Source of the DNA: Azotobacter beijerinckii
GTDB taxonomy: Bacteria; Pseudomonadota; Gammaproteobacteria; Pseudomonadales; Pseudomonadaceae
Assembly: GCF_900110885.1 (NCBI RefSeq)
Contig: NZ_FOFJ01000010.1
Span: 1 to 64,000 of the forward strand
DNA: 64,000 bases
Reading direction: 5' to 3'
Shown here: in pieces, positions 46,822-56,696 of the stretch
Layout of the letters: every line of letters starts with the position of its first letter
Numbering within the stretch: the first letter of the stretch is position 1
Translations under genes and position numbers: made by a program
The notes under the pieces: generated by a model
The model's database searches: none
Told to the model about the DNA's origin: nothing
Seen by the model: the letters and a program-made list of their open reading frames with translations, nothing else

Positions 46822-48942
46822 ATGCCTACGAGCCGTCCTGTCGGGCTCGCCTTTTTGCGAAAAAATCACCGGGCATCAGCCCCGCAACCTGCGCCAACAT
46901 CCTTCAACGTTTCCCTCGGACAGCACCTGGCCTTCACCCTGGCTAGCGCTGCCGTATTGATGGCCCTGTATTCCCTGCTGCGGCTGGCGTTGCTGATCTA
47001 CAACAGCGAGCAGATCGGCACGGCCTCCGCCACGACCATCGCCGAGGCATTTTTCAACGGCCTGCGCTTCGACCTGCGCCTGGTCGTCTATATTTGCGCG
47101 CCTTTGCTGCTGGCCGTGGCGAGCCGTCGGGCGATGCGGGCGAGGGCGCTGCTGCGCACCTGGCTGACGCTCTTCGCCAGTCTGACCCTGTTTCTCGGCG
47201 TGCTGGAGCTGGACTTCTACCGCGAGTTCCATCAGCGCCTGAATGGCCTGGTCTTCCAGTATGTGAAGGAAGATCCGCAAACCGTGCTGAGCATGCTCTG
47301 GTACGGCTTTCCGGTGCTTCGCTACCTGGCCGCCTGGCTGCTCGCGACGGTTCTGCTGGGCTGGGTGTTCGGCCGCCTGGACCGGATCACCCGCTCGCCG
47401 GCCGTGGCGGGGCAAGAAGCCGCAGGCAGCCGCTGGCCGGTTCGGGCCGTGGCCTTATCGCTCTGTCTGGCGCTGGCGGTGCTCTCGGCGCGGGGAACCC
47501 TGCGCCAGGGGCCGCCGCTGCGCTGGGGCGATGCCTTCACCACCGACTCGATGTTTGCCAATCGGCTCGGCCTCAACGGCAGCCTGACGCTGATGGATGC
47601 CGCGCACAGCCAGTTCTCCGATCAGCGCGACAATATCTGGAAGGCCACTCTGGCGAGCGGCGAAGCCCGCCAGACCGTGCGGCAGATGCTGTTGACGGAT
47701 GCCGACCGGCTGGTCGACGAGGGCAGCGCCGCCGTCCGCCGCGACTACTCGCCGCCACAGGAGAGCACCCTGCCGATCCGCAACGTGGTGGTGATCCTGA
47801 TGGAAAGCTTCGCCGGCCATTACGTCGGCGCGCTGGGTGCACCGGGCGGCATCACGCCGAGCTTCGACCGGCTGGCGCAGGAGGGACTGCTGTTCACCCG
47901 CTTCTTCTCCAACGGCACCCATACCCACCAGGGTATGTTCGCCACCATGGCCTGCTTTCCCAACCTGCCCGGTTTCGAATACCTGATGCAGACGCCCGAG
48001 GGCGGTCACCGGTTTTCCGGACTGCCGCAACTGCTCGGCGCGCGGGGCTACGACAGCCTGTACGTCTACAACGGCGACTTTGCCTGGGACAATCAGTCGG
48101 GCTTCTTCGGCAGCCAGGGGATGCAGAATTTCATCGGCCGCCACGACTTCGTCAACCCGGTATTCTCCGACCCGACCTGGGGCGTTTCCGATCAGGACAT
48201 GTTCGATCGAGCGGCCGAGGAGCTTGAACGCCGAAGCGCCGACGGAAAGCCGTTCTATGCCCTGTTGCAGACGCTCTCCAACCACACCCCCTATGCCTTG
48301 CCGGAACAGCTGCCGGTGGCCCCGGTGACCGGCTTCGGCGAGCAGGACCAGCACCTGACGGCGATGCGCTATGCGGACTGGGCGCTGGGCCGTTTCTTCG
48401 ACAAGGCGCGTCAGTCGCCCTATTTCAAGAACACCCTGTTCGTGGTAGTCGGCGACCACGGCTTCGGCAGCAAGGAGCAGCTCACCGAGATGGACCTGCT
48501 GCGCTTCAACGTGCCGTTGCTGTTGATCGCTCCGGGCCTGCAGGAGAAGTTCGGCGCCCGCCGCGACATCGTCGGCACCCAGGTCGACATCGTGCCGACC
48601 GTCATGGGCCGCCTGGGTGGCGAGGTTCGTCACCAGTGCTGGGGCCGCGACCTGCTCGCCCAGCCGGCGGACAGCCCGGGCTTCGGCGTGATCAAGCCCT
48701 CGGGTGGCGACCAGACGGTCGCCCTGATCAGCGGCGACCGGGTGCTGGTGCAACCGCGCGACAGGCCGGCGAAGCTTTATTACTACCGTCTCGGCAGCGA
48801 TCCGGCCAGCACGCCGCTCGCCGGGGCTCCCGACGCGGCGCTGCTCAAGCGCGAGCTGAACGCCTTCCTGCAGACCGCGACATCCAGCCTGCTGGAGAAC
48901 ACGGCTGGGGTGGCCGACGGCAAGTCTCAGCCGGCGCGTTGA
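46822..48942 (+). CDS. LtaS-like membrane sulfatase-fold transferase
   Basis: A 706-residue protein with five N-terminal helices (about 35-210) and a large periplasmic domain of the sulfatase/alkaline phosphatase superfamily, as in lipoteichoic acid synthases and Gram-negative phosphoglycerol transferases. VVVILMESFAGHYVGALGAP supplies the first metal site, GTHTHQGMFATMACFPNLPG the nucleophile Thr region and VVGDHGFGSKEQLTEMDLLR the second metal site. It may transfer phosphoglycerol or phosphoethanolamine to envelope glycans; the substrate is unknown. ATG 46822 is used; the upstream TTG 46789 would also be in frame. It has no obvious partner gene. Confidence 0.85.
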   Translation: MPTSRPVGLAFLRKNHRASAPQPAPTSFNVSLGQHLAFTLASAAVLMALYSLLRLALLIYNSEQIGTASATTIAEAFFNGLRFDLRLVVYICAPLLLAVASRRAMRARALLRTWLTLFASLTLFLGVLELDFYREFHQRLNGLVFQYVKEDPQTVLSMLWYGFPVLRYLAAWLLATVLLGWVFGRLDRITRSPAVAGQEAAGSRWPVRAVALSLCLALAVLSARGTLRQGPPLRWGDAFTTDSMFANRLGLNGSLTLMDAAHSQFSDQRDNIWKATLASGEARQTVRQMLLTDADRLVDEGSAAVRRDYSPPQESTLPIRNVVVILMESFAGHYVGALGAPGGITPSFDRLAQEGLLFTRFFSNGTHTHQGMFATMACFPNLPGFEYLMQTPEGGHRFSGLPQLLGARGYDSLYVYNGDFAWDNQSGFFGSQGMQNFIGRHDFVNPVFSDPTWGVSDQDMFDRAAEELERRSADGKPFYALLQTLSNHTPYALPEQLPVAPVTGFGEQDQHLTAMRYADWALGRFFDKARQSPYFKNTLFVVVGDHGFGSKEQLTEMDLLRFNVPLLLIAPGLQEKFGARRDIVGTQVDIVPTVMGRLGGEVRHQCWGRDLLAQPADSPGFGVIKPSGGDQTVALISGDRVLVQPRDRPAKLYYYRLGSDPASTPLAGAPDAALLKRELNAFLQTATSSLLENTAGVADGKSQPAR

Positions 48943-48983
48943 GAGCGGCGCTCAGGGCTCGATGAGCGCCGCCCGTTATTTCT

Positions 48984-50228
48984 TCAGGCGACGATTCCCT
49001 TGGCCCTGGCTGCCTTCAGCCAGCCGGGGAATTCCTCCATCAGTCGGTCGTAGAGGATTTCCTCGCTGAGGTCATGCAGGTCGTCGAGGGCGAAGAAGTT
49101 GCAGTTGTCGACCGCACGGCCGTTCATGTCGTCGAGCTTTTCGAGAATGCCGTAGTTGCGCCCGGCCAGGCCGACGAACTGCCAGAAGATCGGCAGCGTG
49201 GCCGCTTCGCTGATCAGTTTGACGATCCGCCGGCTGTCGTAAATGCCGCCGTCGCTGACGAACAGGATGTAGACCGGCGTGGCGCCGTTGCCGCGGCGGT
49301 AGAACTCGATGGCTTGTTCGATGACCCGGTATTCGGTGTTGATGCGTGAGCCCAGCTCCCATTTCCGCCAGCCGCCGTGGTCGGTGTCGATGAAGTCGTG
49401 GAAGTTCTGCAGGGTGATGCTGCCGAGTTGCTGGGGCAGGTCGCCGAAGGCCCAGCAGTCGAGCTGGCCATCGTTGTCGAAGTGAACCGCCAGCGGCAGC
49501 AGGCGATTCACCACTTCCTGAACCCGGCCGCGCTTGTACTGGTTGTGCATGGAGCCCGAGCCGTCGAGGATCAGGCCCACCCGGGCGCGCACGCCGGTCA
49601 GCCGGGCTTTTTCCAGGCTGACCTGTGCCTTCTTGGCCAGGCTCACCAGTTGCGGGGCGGCGGCAGCCACTTTCTTTTCGAGGGAAACGTGGCCGGCGGG
49701 TGCCGGGGCTGGCGGGACTTCCGCTACCTCGCCGCCGAAGTGGTGTACCAGTGCATCCAGACCCTCGTTGAAGCCTTGCAGCACCGCATTCAGCCGCCAG
49801 GCGCCGTCCTTGCGGTAGAACTCCACCAGCATGACGGCACGTTCCTCGGCGAAAATTTCGCCGGCGAACGCGCAGGCGACCTTGGGGAGGCCGACGTCGC
49901 CAATCCTGAACCGACTCGCGCCGAGCTGGCGCAGCGTGCCCTGGCCGTCGATAGCCGCGGTGAAGACGAGCCTGTCGATGCCGGCTGGGACCTCGGCCAG
50001 CGAGAGGCCGAAGGTCGTCGGGGTCAGCAGTCGCACGCTTTGGCAGGGCGATTCCGGCTGGTTGAAGAAGACCATGTAGCGGTCGTCGGAGAGCTTGCCC
50101 TGGGCATCGAGGCCGAAGCAGGCCAGGTCGAGCGCCAGCGAGCCCTGAATGTCGAAAGCCACTTCCACGGAGCTTGAGTGTGTAATCGAAGACAACGGCA
50201 GCCGCTGGCCCCGGATGAGTTCGAGCAT
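48984..50228 (-). CDS. terF: TerF-like protein: TerD domain plus von Willebrand A domain
   Basis: A 414-residue cytosolic protein. Residues 1-165 form a TerD domain (DIQGSLALDLACFGLDAQGK, AVMLVEFYRKDGAWRLNAVL, GFNEGLDALV). After a linker with LEKKVAAAA...SLEKARL, a VWA domain carries the MIDAS motif LDGSGSMHNQYKRG, then THE conserved Thr/Asp (FVSDGGIYDSR). It fits TerF, the last gene of many ter operons. It is transcribed with four other ter genes on the minus strand, 121 bp after terD. Confidence 0.9.
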   Translation of the reverse strand: MLELIRGQRLPLSSITHSSSVEVAFDIQGSLALDLACFGLDAQGKLSDDRYMVFFNQPESPCQSVRLLTPTTFGLSLAEVPAGIDRLVFTAAIDGQGTLRQLGASRFRIGDVGLPKVACAFAGEIFAEERAVMLVEFYRKDGAWRLNAVLQGFNEGLDALVHHFGGEVAEVPPAPAPAGHVSLEKKVAAAAPQLVSLAKKAQVSLEKARLTGVRARVGLILDGSGSMHNQYKRGRVQEVVNRLLPLAVHFDNDGQLDCWAFGDLPQQLGSITLQNFHDFIDTDHGGWRKWELGSRINTEYRVIEQAIEFYRRGNGATPVYILFVSDGGIYDSRRIVKLISEAATLPIFWQFVGLAGRNYGILEKLDDMNGRAVDNCNFFALDDLHDLSEEILYDRLMEEFPGWLKAARAKGIVA

Positions 50229-50349
50229 TCGGAAAGTCCTTGTTCAAGCGAAGCCGATGCATGTGCTGGTTCTGTTCCAGAGGACTCTGGAACAGAGGGA
50301 AAGGGCAAGGGAGGCCGCGGTGCGAGGCCTCCCTTGCTACCAAGTCCTA

Positions 50350-50928
50350 TCAGGCGAGGTTGACGCCGAAGTTGGCCGCCAGCGGAGCCAGGCCGCCCGC
50401 GAAGCCCTGGCCGATAGCCTTGAACTTCCACTCTTCGCCGTGGCGATACAGCTCACCGAAGATCATCGCGGTTTCGGTGGAGGCATCTTCGCTCAGGTCG
50501 AAACGGGCGATCTCGGTGCCGCCGGCCTGGTTCATCACGCGGATGTAGGCCTTGTTCACCTGGCCGAAGCTCTGGTGGCGAGCGGTAGCTTCGTGAATGG
50601 TGACCGCGAAGACCAGCTTCTTGGCCTCGGCGCCCAGGCCGGCCAGGTTCACGGAGACCAGCTCGTCGTCGCCGCTGCCTTCACCGCTGCGGTTGTCGCC
50701 CTGGTGTTCGACGTTGCCGCAGGCCGACTTCTTGTTGTTGTAGAAGACGAAGGCCTGATCGTTCAGCACCTTGTCGTTCTCGCCGACCACGAATACCGAG
50801 GCGTCCAGATCGAACGCGGCGCCATCGGTGACGCGAGCATCCCAGCCCAGGCCGACATTCACGGCGGTCAGGCCGGGGGCCTCTTTGGACAGGGATACGT
50901 TGCCGCCTTTGCTCAGGGATACAGCCAT
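50350..50928 (-). CDS. terD: TerD-family tellurium resistance protein
   Basis: A 192-residue single-domain TerD protein starting [20 protein letters not shown]. The Ca-binding loop is [19 protein letters not shown] and the C-terminal [37 protein letters not shown] is standard. Start 50928 has AGAAGGAAGTTGAAA upstream. Closest in arrangement to TerD; paralogous to the gene before it (about 60 percent identical by eye). Exact role in tellurite or stress resistance is not settled for the family. Confidence 0.92.
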   Translation of the reverse strand: MAVSLSKGGNVSLSKEAPGLTAVNVGLGWDARVTDGAAFDLDASVFVVGENDKVLNDQAFVFYNNKKSACGNVEHQGDNRSGEGSGDDELVSVNLAGLGAEAKKLVFAVTIHEATARHQSFGQVNKAYIRVMNQAGGTEIARFDLSEDASTETAMIFGELYRHGEEWKFKAIGQGFAGGLAPLAANFGVNLA

Positions 50929-50966
50929 TTTCAACTTCCTTCTGGAGGTGTTCGCTGGGGATTGGG

Positions 50967-51542
50967 TTATAGGTTCAGGCCGAACTGGTTGCACATCGCT
51001 TTCAGGCCACCGGCATAGCCTTGGCCGACGGCGCGGAACTTCCATTCGCCGTTGTGGCGGTACAGTTCGCCGAAGATCATCGCGGTTTCGGTGGACGCAT
51101 CCTCGGCCAGGTCGAAGCGCACGACCTCGACGCCGGAGACGCTGTTGACGATGCGGATGAAGGCCTTGCCCACCTGGCCGAAGCTCTGGCGACGCGCTTC
51201 GGCTTCGTGGATGGTCACGACGAACGCGATCTTGTCGACGTCGGCCGGAACTTTGGTCAGGTCGACCTTGATGGCCTCGTCGTCGCCGTCGCCGAGACCG
51301 TCACGGCTGTCGCCGGCGTGCTCGACGGCGCCTTCGGGACTGCGCAGTTGGTTGTAGAAGATGAAGTCCTGTTCGCCGCGAACCTTGCCGTCGGCGTTCA
51401 GCAGGAAGGCGCTGGCGTCCAGGTCGAACGCGGCGCCGTCGGTGACGCGCGGGTCCCAGCCCAGGCCGACCAGGATCTTGGTCAGGCTCGGGTCTGTCTT
51501 GGACAAGGACAGGTTGCCGCCTTTCTGCAGGGTAAGTGCCAT
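50967..51542 (-). CDS. terE: TerD/TerE-family protein
   Basis: A 191-residue TerD-fold protein, [20 protein letters not shown]..., with the acidic loop [19 protein letters not shown] and the C-terminal [20 protein letters not shown]. Either terE or terD would be a fair name. The ribosome binding site AAGGAGAGTAAATC precedes ATG 51542. It lies 38 bp upstream of terD in the operon. Confidence 0.88.
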   Translation of the reverse strand: MALTLQKGGNLSLSKTDPSLTKILVGLGWDPRVTDGAAFDLDASAFLLNADGKVRGEQDFIFYNQLRSPEGAVEHAGDSRDGLGDGDDEAIKVDLTKVPADVDKIAFVVTIHEAEARRQSFGQVGKAFIRIVNSVSGVEVVRFDLAEDASTETAMIFGELYRHNGEWKFRAVGQGYAGGLKAMCNQFGLNL

Positions 51543-51622
51543 GATTTACTCTCCTTGGTAGGGGTAGGCGTTTTCTTTACGATCGGAACAGTCGGCAGGC
51601 GAAGCCCTGCCCGTTGTCCGGG

Positions 51623-52795
51623 TTATTTGGAGCCCACGCTCCAGCGAAGGCCCCACTGGTAGGCCTGATCGGCCTTCTGCTGGTCCTGGAAGAAGCGCAC
51701 TTCGCGGGAGACCTTCACGCTGCCGCCTACGTTCTCGAGCAGGGCGATGGCGCAGCAACCGAGTTTGCCGCCTTCTTCGCTCACGCGAACCTCGATGGGC
51801 GGTTGGCCGGGAGCGAAAAGCGTCACGACGCCATCGGTGGCATTCCAGTTCGGGACGCCCTGGTAGATGAAGGCGTACACCAGTACGCGGCGGATGTTGC
51901 GCCACTCCTTGCCGTTGATCCGCAGCCACTCGCCGTCACGGACTGCGCCGGTGCGGTCATCGCCCATGAGGTGAATGTAGGGGGCGTTGTCGAAGCTGCC
52001 GAAGGCCTTGCCGAGCGCCTGGATCACGCCCTTGCGACCGTCCTGCAGCTCGAACAGGCAACCCACGTCCAGATCGACTCCGCCGGATCTGCCCAGCAGG
52101 CCGGAGAAGAGTCCGCCGGAGGTAGTGGGGCGGTTCCAGTTCAGGTTGATCTTGATCTCGCCGAAGTCGCCATCGCCTTTCTTCTCCAGGCTGATGCTGG
52201 CGCGGGACTTGTCGAGGGTGATCTTGCTCAGGTTGATCCGGGCGGGGGGCGCCGGCGCTGGAGCGGGAGTCGTTGGCGGGTTTGCGGTCGGGACCGCGAT
52301 CTCGACCCCGAAGTGGCTGGCCAGCGGCGCGAGACCGCCGGCAAAGCCCTGCGCAACGCAACGGAACTTCCAGGCACCCTGGCGGCGGTAGAACTCGCCG
52401 AGGATCAGCGCGGTTTCCTGCATGTCCTGGGTCGGGATGGGCGCTTCGATGCCACCGCTGACGCTCAGGGCCAGATGCGGGAATGCCGCAAAGCGCGCCT
52501 TGTTCTCGTCGATGGTGGCAGTCAGGGCCACTTTCTCCACGGCGGCATCCAGACGGTCCAGATCGAGGCAGAAGACCACCCGACCGGATTCAACCTGGGA
52601 CAGTTGGACAGCCCCGTTGGCGACAATGGTCTGGCCATAGAAGCACATGTCGGCATCGCCGCGGACCTTGCCGTTGGCGTCGAGCAGGAAGGCCGAAACG
52701 TCCAGACCCGCACCGGCTACCGGGGTAAAGCCGATCGTGGCGGTCAAAGGGCCTTGGGCGAGGGGCGCATTGGCTCCGGGAGCCAGCGTGGTCAT
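51623..52795 (-). CDS. terA: TerA-like protein with two TerD-type domains
   Basis: A 390-residue protein. The first half is a degenerate TerD domain ([58 protein letters not shown]). A Pro/Ala linker (PPTTPAPAPAPPARINLSK) joins it to a second TerA-specific domain (GDGDFGEIKINLNWN, GGVDLDVGCLFELQDGRKG, GDDRTG). The start overlaps the terZ stop as ATGA. No terB or terC gene follows, unlike the classic Z-A-B-C-D-E-F order. Confidence 0.9.
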   Translation of the reverse strand: MTTLAPGANAPLAQGPLTATIGFTPVAGAGLDVSAFLLDANGKVRGDADMCFYGQTIVANGAVQLSQVESGRVVFCLDLDRLDAAVEKVALTATIDENKARFAAFPHLALSVSGGIEAPIPTQDMQETALILGEFYRRQGAWKFRCVAQGFAGGLAPLASHFGVEIAVPTANPPTTPAPAPAPPARINLSKITLDKSRASISLEKKGDGDFGEIKINLNWNRPTTSGGLFSGLLGRSGGVDLDVGCLFELQDGRKGVIQALGKAFGSFDNAPYIHLMGDDRTGAVRDGEWLRINGKEWRNIRRVLVYAFIYQGVPNWNATDGVVTLFAPGQPPIEVRVSEEGGKLGCCAIALLENVGGSVKVSREVRFFQDQQKADQAYQWGLRWSVGSK

Positions 52796-53388
52796 GCGTT
52801 CACCGCTGCCACGGCTTCGTTACCCAGATCGGCCACGGTTCGACCGTTGCTGCGCTGGCCGACCGCGGTCACGTTCCAACCCGAAGCGGTGCGGGTCAGA
52901 TAGGCCATGATCATGCCGGTATGGTGGCCTTGATCGCTCAGGTTGAAGCGGGCCAGTTCCTTGCCGGTTACGTCATCCACGATACGGCAGTAGGCGTTGC
53001 CCACCTTCTCGAAGGTCTGGCCCAGGAAGGAGTTCACGGTGAACACCAGATGCGCGATGTTGCCGGACAACGCTTCCAGGTTCACGGAGATGGTTTCGTC
53101 GTCGCCATTGCCATTGCCGTCGCCGGTACGGTTGTCGCCCGAGTGAGCGATCAGGCCGTCATTGGACTTCAGTTGACGGAACCAGACCATATCCACGGGG
53201 CGTTGGTTGTTGTCCACCACGATGCAGGAGGCATCCAGGTCGACGGCCGTGTCGCTGTTCAGCAGCTTGCCGAAGAAGCCGGATGGCTTGACCGGGTCCC
53301 AGCCCAGCCCCATGCGGATCTTGCGCAGACCCGTACCGGCTTCCTTGTCCAGAGAGATCGTTTGTTTCTTTGCGAGGCTGATGCTCAT
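52792..53388 (-). CDS. terZ: TerZ-like tellurium resistance protein
   Basis: A 198-residue TerD-fold protein opening MSISLAKKQTISLDKEAGTG, with the insertion GLGWDPVKPSGFFGKLLNSD and VDLDASCIVVDNNQRPVDMV typical of TerZ. The Ca loop is GDNRTGDGNGNGDDETISVNL. First gene of the ter operon; an in-frame upstream extension lacks sense and would cross the promoter. It overlaps terA by 4 bases. Confidence 0.9.
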   Translation of the reverse strand: MSISLAKKQTISLDKEAGTGLRKIRMGLGWDPVKPSGFFGKLLNSDTAVDLDASCIVVDNNQRPVDMVWFRQLKSNDGLIAHSGDNRTGDGNGNGDDETISVNLEALSGNIAHLVFTVNSFLGQTFEKVGNAYCRIVDDVTGKELARFNLSDQGHHTGMIMAYLTRTASGWNVTAVGQRSNGRTVADLGNEAVAAVNA

Positions 53389-53913
53389 GGGTAGTCCGTT
53401 CCAGTTGTGTTGGATGTTCAATGTGGGATGCGTAGAGGGAGGCTTCGGGCTTGGCTGTGAGCGGGCTTTCTTGCCGTATGCGTCACCGAGGCTCAGGCGA
53501 GCGCTGTCACGCCTGGCGAGGACGCGATGAGGCGGGTCGGCCGGAGTGTTGGCGGCGAACTCATCGAAGTTGGCGCTCACCGCTGAAGGGCGAGCCGGGA
53601 TATCCCTGCCGAGTACGCAAGGGGCGAAGAGGAGGGCGTGCCTGGGGCTGCGGCGCTTGGCAAAATCAAACAACAATGCAGGCGATCACGACAGTTTCGT
53701 GCCGACAAAGTAAGTGAAGGCACTTTGCTTGACAATGGTTGATTTGAGGAAAAACATTTCGGCTTCCGATCCGCTCTCCCATGTTTGTCGCTGAATCAAT
53801 GGATCATTGAACCCCCTTCAACGATCTATGGGATAGATTAATCCTCCTTCGGCCCACTCGGCCGCTCGGCCCCGAACTAAAGCCCCCAGGAACAGCATCC
53901 GGACACCATTCCC
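53389..53913. other. Divergent promoter region between ter and ior operons
   Basis: Over 500 bp without a supported gene. A stop-free minus-strand frame in line with terZ is a shadow. A possible sigma-70 element for the plus-strand operon is TTGACA at 53729-53734, with a weak -10 (AAACAT at 53752-53757). Confidence 0.45.
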
Positions 53914-54384
53914 ATGATTACCCTCAACCTGAACGGCAAGGATCATTCGCTCGACGTTCCCGAGGAGATGCCCTTGCTCTGGGCGATCCGCGACGTCGCC
54001 GGCTACAGCGGCACCAAGTTCGGCTGCGGCATGGGCCTGTGCGGCGCCTGCACCGTGCATGTCGACGGCCAGGCGACCCGCGCCTGCATCACCCCGGTCG
54101 GCCTGGCGGTCGGCAAGAAGGTCACCACCCTCGAGGCGTTGCACGCCGACCCGGTCGGGCAAGTGGTTCAGCAGGCCTGGCTGGAACTCGGCGTGGCGCA
54201 GTGCGGCTACTGCCAGGGCGGGCAGATCATGACCGCCACCGCCTTGCTCAAGGGCAACCCGAACCCAGACGACGCGCAGATCGAGACGGCCATGGCCGGC
54301 AACGTCTGCCGCTGCGGCACCTACAACCGGATCCGCGCGGCCATCCACGTCGCCGCCGACAAGCTGAAGGAGGGCCAGGCATGA
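53914..54384 (+). CDS. iorA: [2Fe-2S] subunit of a molybdenum hydroxylase (IorA-like)
   Basis: A 156-residue small subunit like isoquinoline 1-oxidoreductase alpha. KFGCGMGLCGACTVHVDGQA holds the first [2Fe-2S] cluster; QCGYCQGGQIM and GNVCRCGTYNRI the second. It passes electrons from the Mo site of IorB. The stop overlaps the iorB start (ATGA). The ribosome binding site is weak. It carries no signal peptide and would be co-exported with IorB. Confidence 0.92.
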   Translation: MITLNLNGKDHSLDVPEEMPLLWAIRDVAGYSGTKFGCGMGLCGACTVHVDGQATRACITPVGLAVGKKVTTLEALHADPVGQVVQQAWLELGVAQCGYCQGGQIMTATALLKGNPNPDDAQIETAMAGNVCRCGTYNRIRAAIHVAADKLKEGQA

Positions 54385-56696
54385 CCCAGTCGAACAGTGA
54401 CGATTTCGCCGTTGCCAACCTCAGCCGGCGTGGCTTTCTCAAGGGCGTGGTGGCCAGCGGCGCACTGCTGATCGCGGCGAACTGGGGCTGGCGCAATGCT
54501 TTTGCCGAGGAGAAGAAAGCCTATGGCGCCGACGGCATGGCGCACGGCTGGGTCGACGATCCCAAGGTGTTCCTCGCCCTCGGTGCCGACGGGCTGGTGA
54601 CCTTCGTCTGCAGCCGCTCGGAGATGGGCCAGGGCGTGCGTACCAGCCTGGCCATGGTGGTCGCCGACGAGCTGGAGGCCGACTGGGCGATGATACGGGT
54701 GGTCCAGGCGCCGGGCGACGAGCAGCGCTACGGCAACCAGGACACCGACGGCTCGCGCAGCATGCGCCACTGGTTCGAGCCGCTGCGTCGTTGCGGCGCG
54801 GCGGCGCGGCAGATGCTCGAGCAGGCCGCCGCCGAGCGCTGGCAGGTGCCGGTCGGCGAATGCCGGGCGCAGATGCACAAGGTGGTGCATGGGCCGAGCG
54901 GGCGAAGCCTCGGCTACGGCGAGCTGGCCGAGGCCGCCGCGGCCCTGCCGGTGCCGGCGCGCGACAGCCTGCGCCTGAAAGCGCCGGAACAGTTCCGCTA
55001 CATCGGCAAGGAGTCGACCCGTGCCATCGACGGCGCCGACATCGTCAACGGCCGCGCCGTCTATGGCCTCGACCCACGCTTCGAGAGCATGCTTTACGCC
55101 GTGGTGGCCCGCCCGCCGGTCTACGGCGGCAAGCTGAAGACCGTCGATGCCGGCGCCGCGCTCAAGGTGCCGGGCGTGGTCAGGGTGGTTGAGATCGCCG
55201 GCTCGCCGATTCCTTCCGAGTACCAGCCGCTGGGCGGGGTGGCGGTGGTGGCCTCCAATACCTGGGCGGCGATCAAGGGCCGCGAGGCGCTCAAGCTCGA
55301 CTGGGACGACGGCGCCAATGCCGTCTACGATTCGGTCGCCTACCGCCAGGCCATGAGCCAGGCGGCAAAGGCGCCCGGCAAGGTGGTGCGCGAAGCCGGC
55401 GACGTGGAGGCGGTCTTCGCCAGGGGGGGGCGACTGTTCGAGGCCGAGTACTACATTCCGCACCTGGCCCAGGCGCCGATGGAGCCGCCGGTGGCCACCG
55501 CATACTTCGCCGACGGTGCCTGCGAGGTCTGGGCGCCCAGCCAGGCGCCGCAGGTCACCCGCGAGCGCATCGCCGAGCGCCTTGGCATTGCCTTCGACCA
55601 GGTGAAGGTCAACGTGACCCTGCTCGGCGGCGGTTTCGGCCGCAAGTCCAAGCCGGACTTCATCCTCGAGGCGGCCGTGCTGGCCAAGGAGTTCCCCGGC
55701 CGCCATGTGCGTGTGCAGTGGACCCGCCAGGACGACCTGCAGCATTCCTACTTTCACACCGTCTCGGTGGAATACCTGCGCGGCGCCCTGGACGCCGACG
55801 GCAAACCGAGCGCCTGGCTGCACCGCAGCGTGGCGCCGAGCATCGGCGCGCTGTTCGGGCCGGACCCCAGGCACGAGAACCCCATCGAGCTGGGCATGGG
55901 CTTCGTCAGCATGCCCTACGCATTGCCCAACCTGCGCCTGGAGAATCCCGAGGCGGCGGCCCACACGCGGGTCGGCTGGTACCGCTCGGTGTCGAACATT
56001 CCCCATGCCTTCGCCGTGCAGAGCTTTATCGCCGAGCTGGCCGCCGCCGCCGGCCGGGACCACCGCGACTTCCTGCTGGAGCTGCTCGGGCCGGCGCGCC
56101 GGATCGATCCGCACAGCCTGGGCGATGCCTGGAACCACGGCGAATCGCCGACGCTGTATCCCATCGATACCGGCCGCCTGCGCGCGGTGGTCGAGGAGGC
56201 GACCCGCCAGGCCGGTTGGGGTAAGGAACTGCCCAGGGGGCGCGGGCTGGGACTGGCGGTGCACTACAGCTTCGTCACCTACGTCGCCGTGGTGCTCGAC
56301 GTGGAGGTCGGGGACGACGGCACTCTCGTCGTGCACCGGGCGGACATGGCGGTCGACTGCGGCCCGCAGATCAACCCCGAGCGCATCCGTTCGCAGATGG
56401 AGGGCGCCTGCGTGATGGGGCTCGGCAACACCGTGGTCAGCGAGATCAGCTTCAAGGACGGCCGGGTGCAGCAGAGCAACCTGCACGACTACCAGGTGGC
56501 CCGCCTGCCGCTGGCGCCGAAGGCCATCGCCGTGCATCCGGTCATTCCGGCCGGCGAGGTGCCGCTCGGCGGGGTCGGAGAGCCGGGCGTGCCGCCGGTC
56601 GGTCCGGCGCTGGCCAACGCCGTCTTCGCCGCTACCGGCAAGCGCATCCGCGAGCTGCCGATCCGCGACCAGCTCAAAGGCTGGCGGGAGGCCTGA
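54381..56696 (+). CDS. iorB: Molybdopterin-binding aldehyde/N-heterocycle oxidoreductase (IorB-like)
   Basis: A 771-residue Mo-cofactor subunit. A Tat-type motif, LSRRGFLKGVVASGALLIAA, lies near the N-terminus, so the enzyme is probably periplasmic. Mo-pyranopterin motifs are SEMGQGVRTSLAMVVADELE, LLGGGFGRKS and the catalytic Glu in VGEPGVPPVGP. The arrangement Fe-S subunit then large subunit fits IorAB-type enzymes rather than three-subunit xanthine dehydrogenases. Substrate (an aldehyde or N-heterocycle) is unknown. It overlaps xdhC (TGATG). Confidence 0.9.
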   Translation: MTQSNSDDFAVANLSRRGFLKGVVASGALLIAANWGWRNAFAEEKKAYGADGMAHGWVDDPKVFLALGADGLVTFVCSRSEMGQGVRTSLAMVVADELEADWAMIRVVQAPGDEQRYGNQDTDGSRSMRHWFEPLRRCGAAARQMLEQAAAERWQVPVGECRAQMHKVVHGPSGRSLGYGELAEAAAALPVPARDSLRLKAPEQFRYIGKESTRAIDGADIVNGRAVYGLDPRFESMLYAVVARPPVYGGKLKTVDAGAALKVPGVVRVVEIAGSPIPSEYQPLGGVAVVASNTWAAIKGREALKLDWDDGANAVYDSVAYRQAMSQAAKAPGKVVREAGDVEAVFARGGRLFEAEYYIPHLAQAPMEPPVATAYFADGACEVWAPSQAPQVTRERIAERLGIAFDQVKVNVTLLGGGFGRKSKPDFILEAAVLAKEFPGRHVRVQWTRQDDLQHSYFHTVSVEYLRGALDADGKPSAWLHRSVAPSIGALFGPDPRHENPIELGMGFVSMPYALPNLRLENPEAAAHTRVGWYRSVSNIPHAFAVQSFIAELAAAAGRDHRDFLLELLGPARRIDPHSLGDAWNHGESPTLYPIDTGRLRAVVEEATRQAGWGKELPRGRGLGLAVHYSFVTYVAVVLDVEVGDDGTLVVHRADMAVDCGPQINPERIRSQMEGACVMGLGNTVVSEISFKDGRVQQSNLHDYQVARLPLAPKAIAVHPVIPAGEVPLGGVGEPGVPPVGPALANAVFAATGKRIRELPIRDQLKGWREA

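Noticed and set aside
53729..53757. Sigma-70 promoter for the iorA operon
   Set aside because: The -35 is perfect but the -10 at 17-bp spacing (AAACAT) is poor; mentioned only as a possibility within the intergenic entry.
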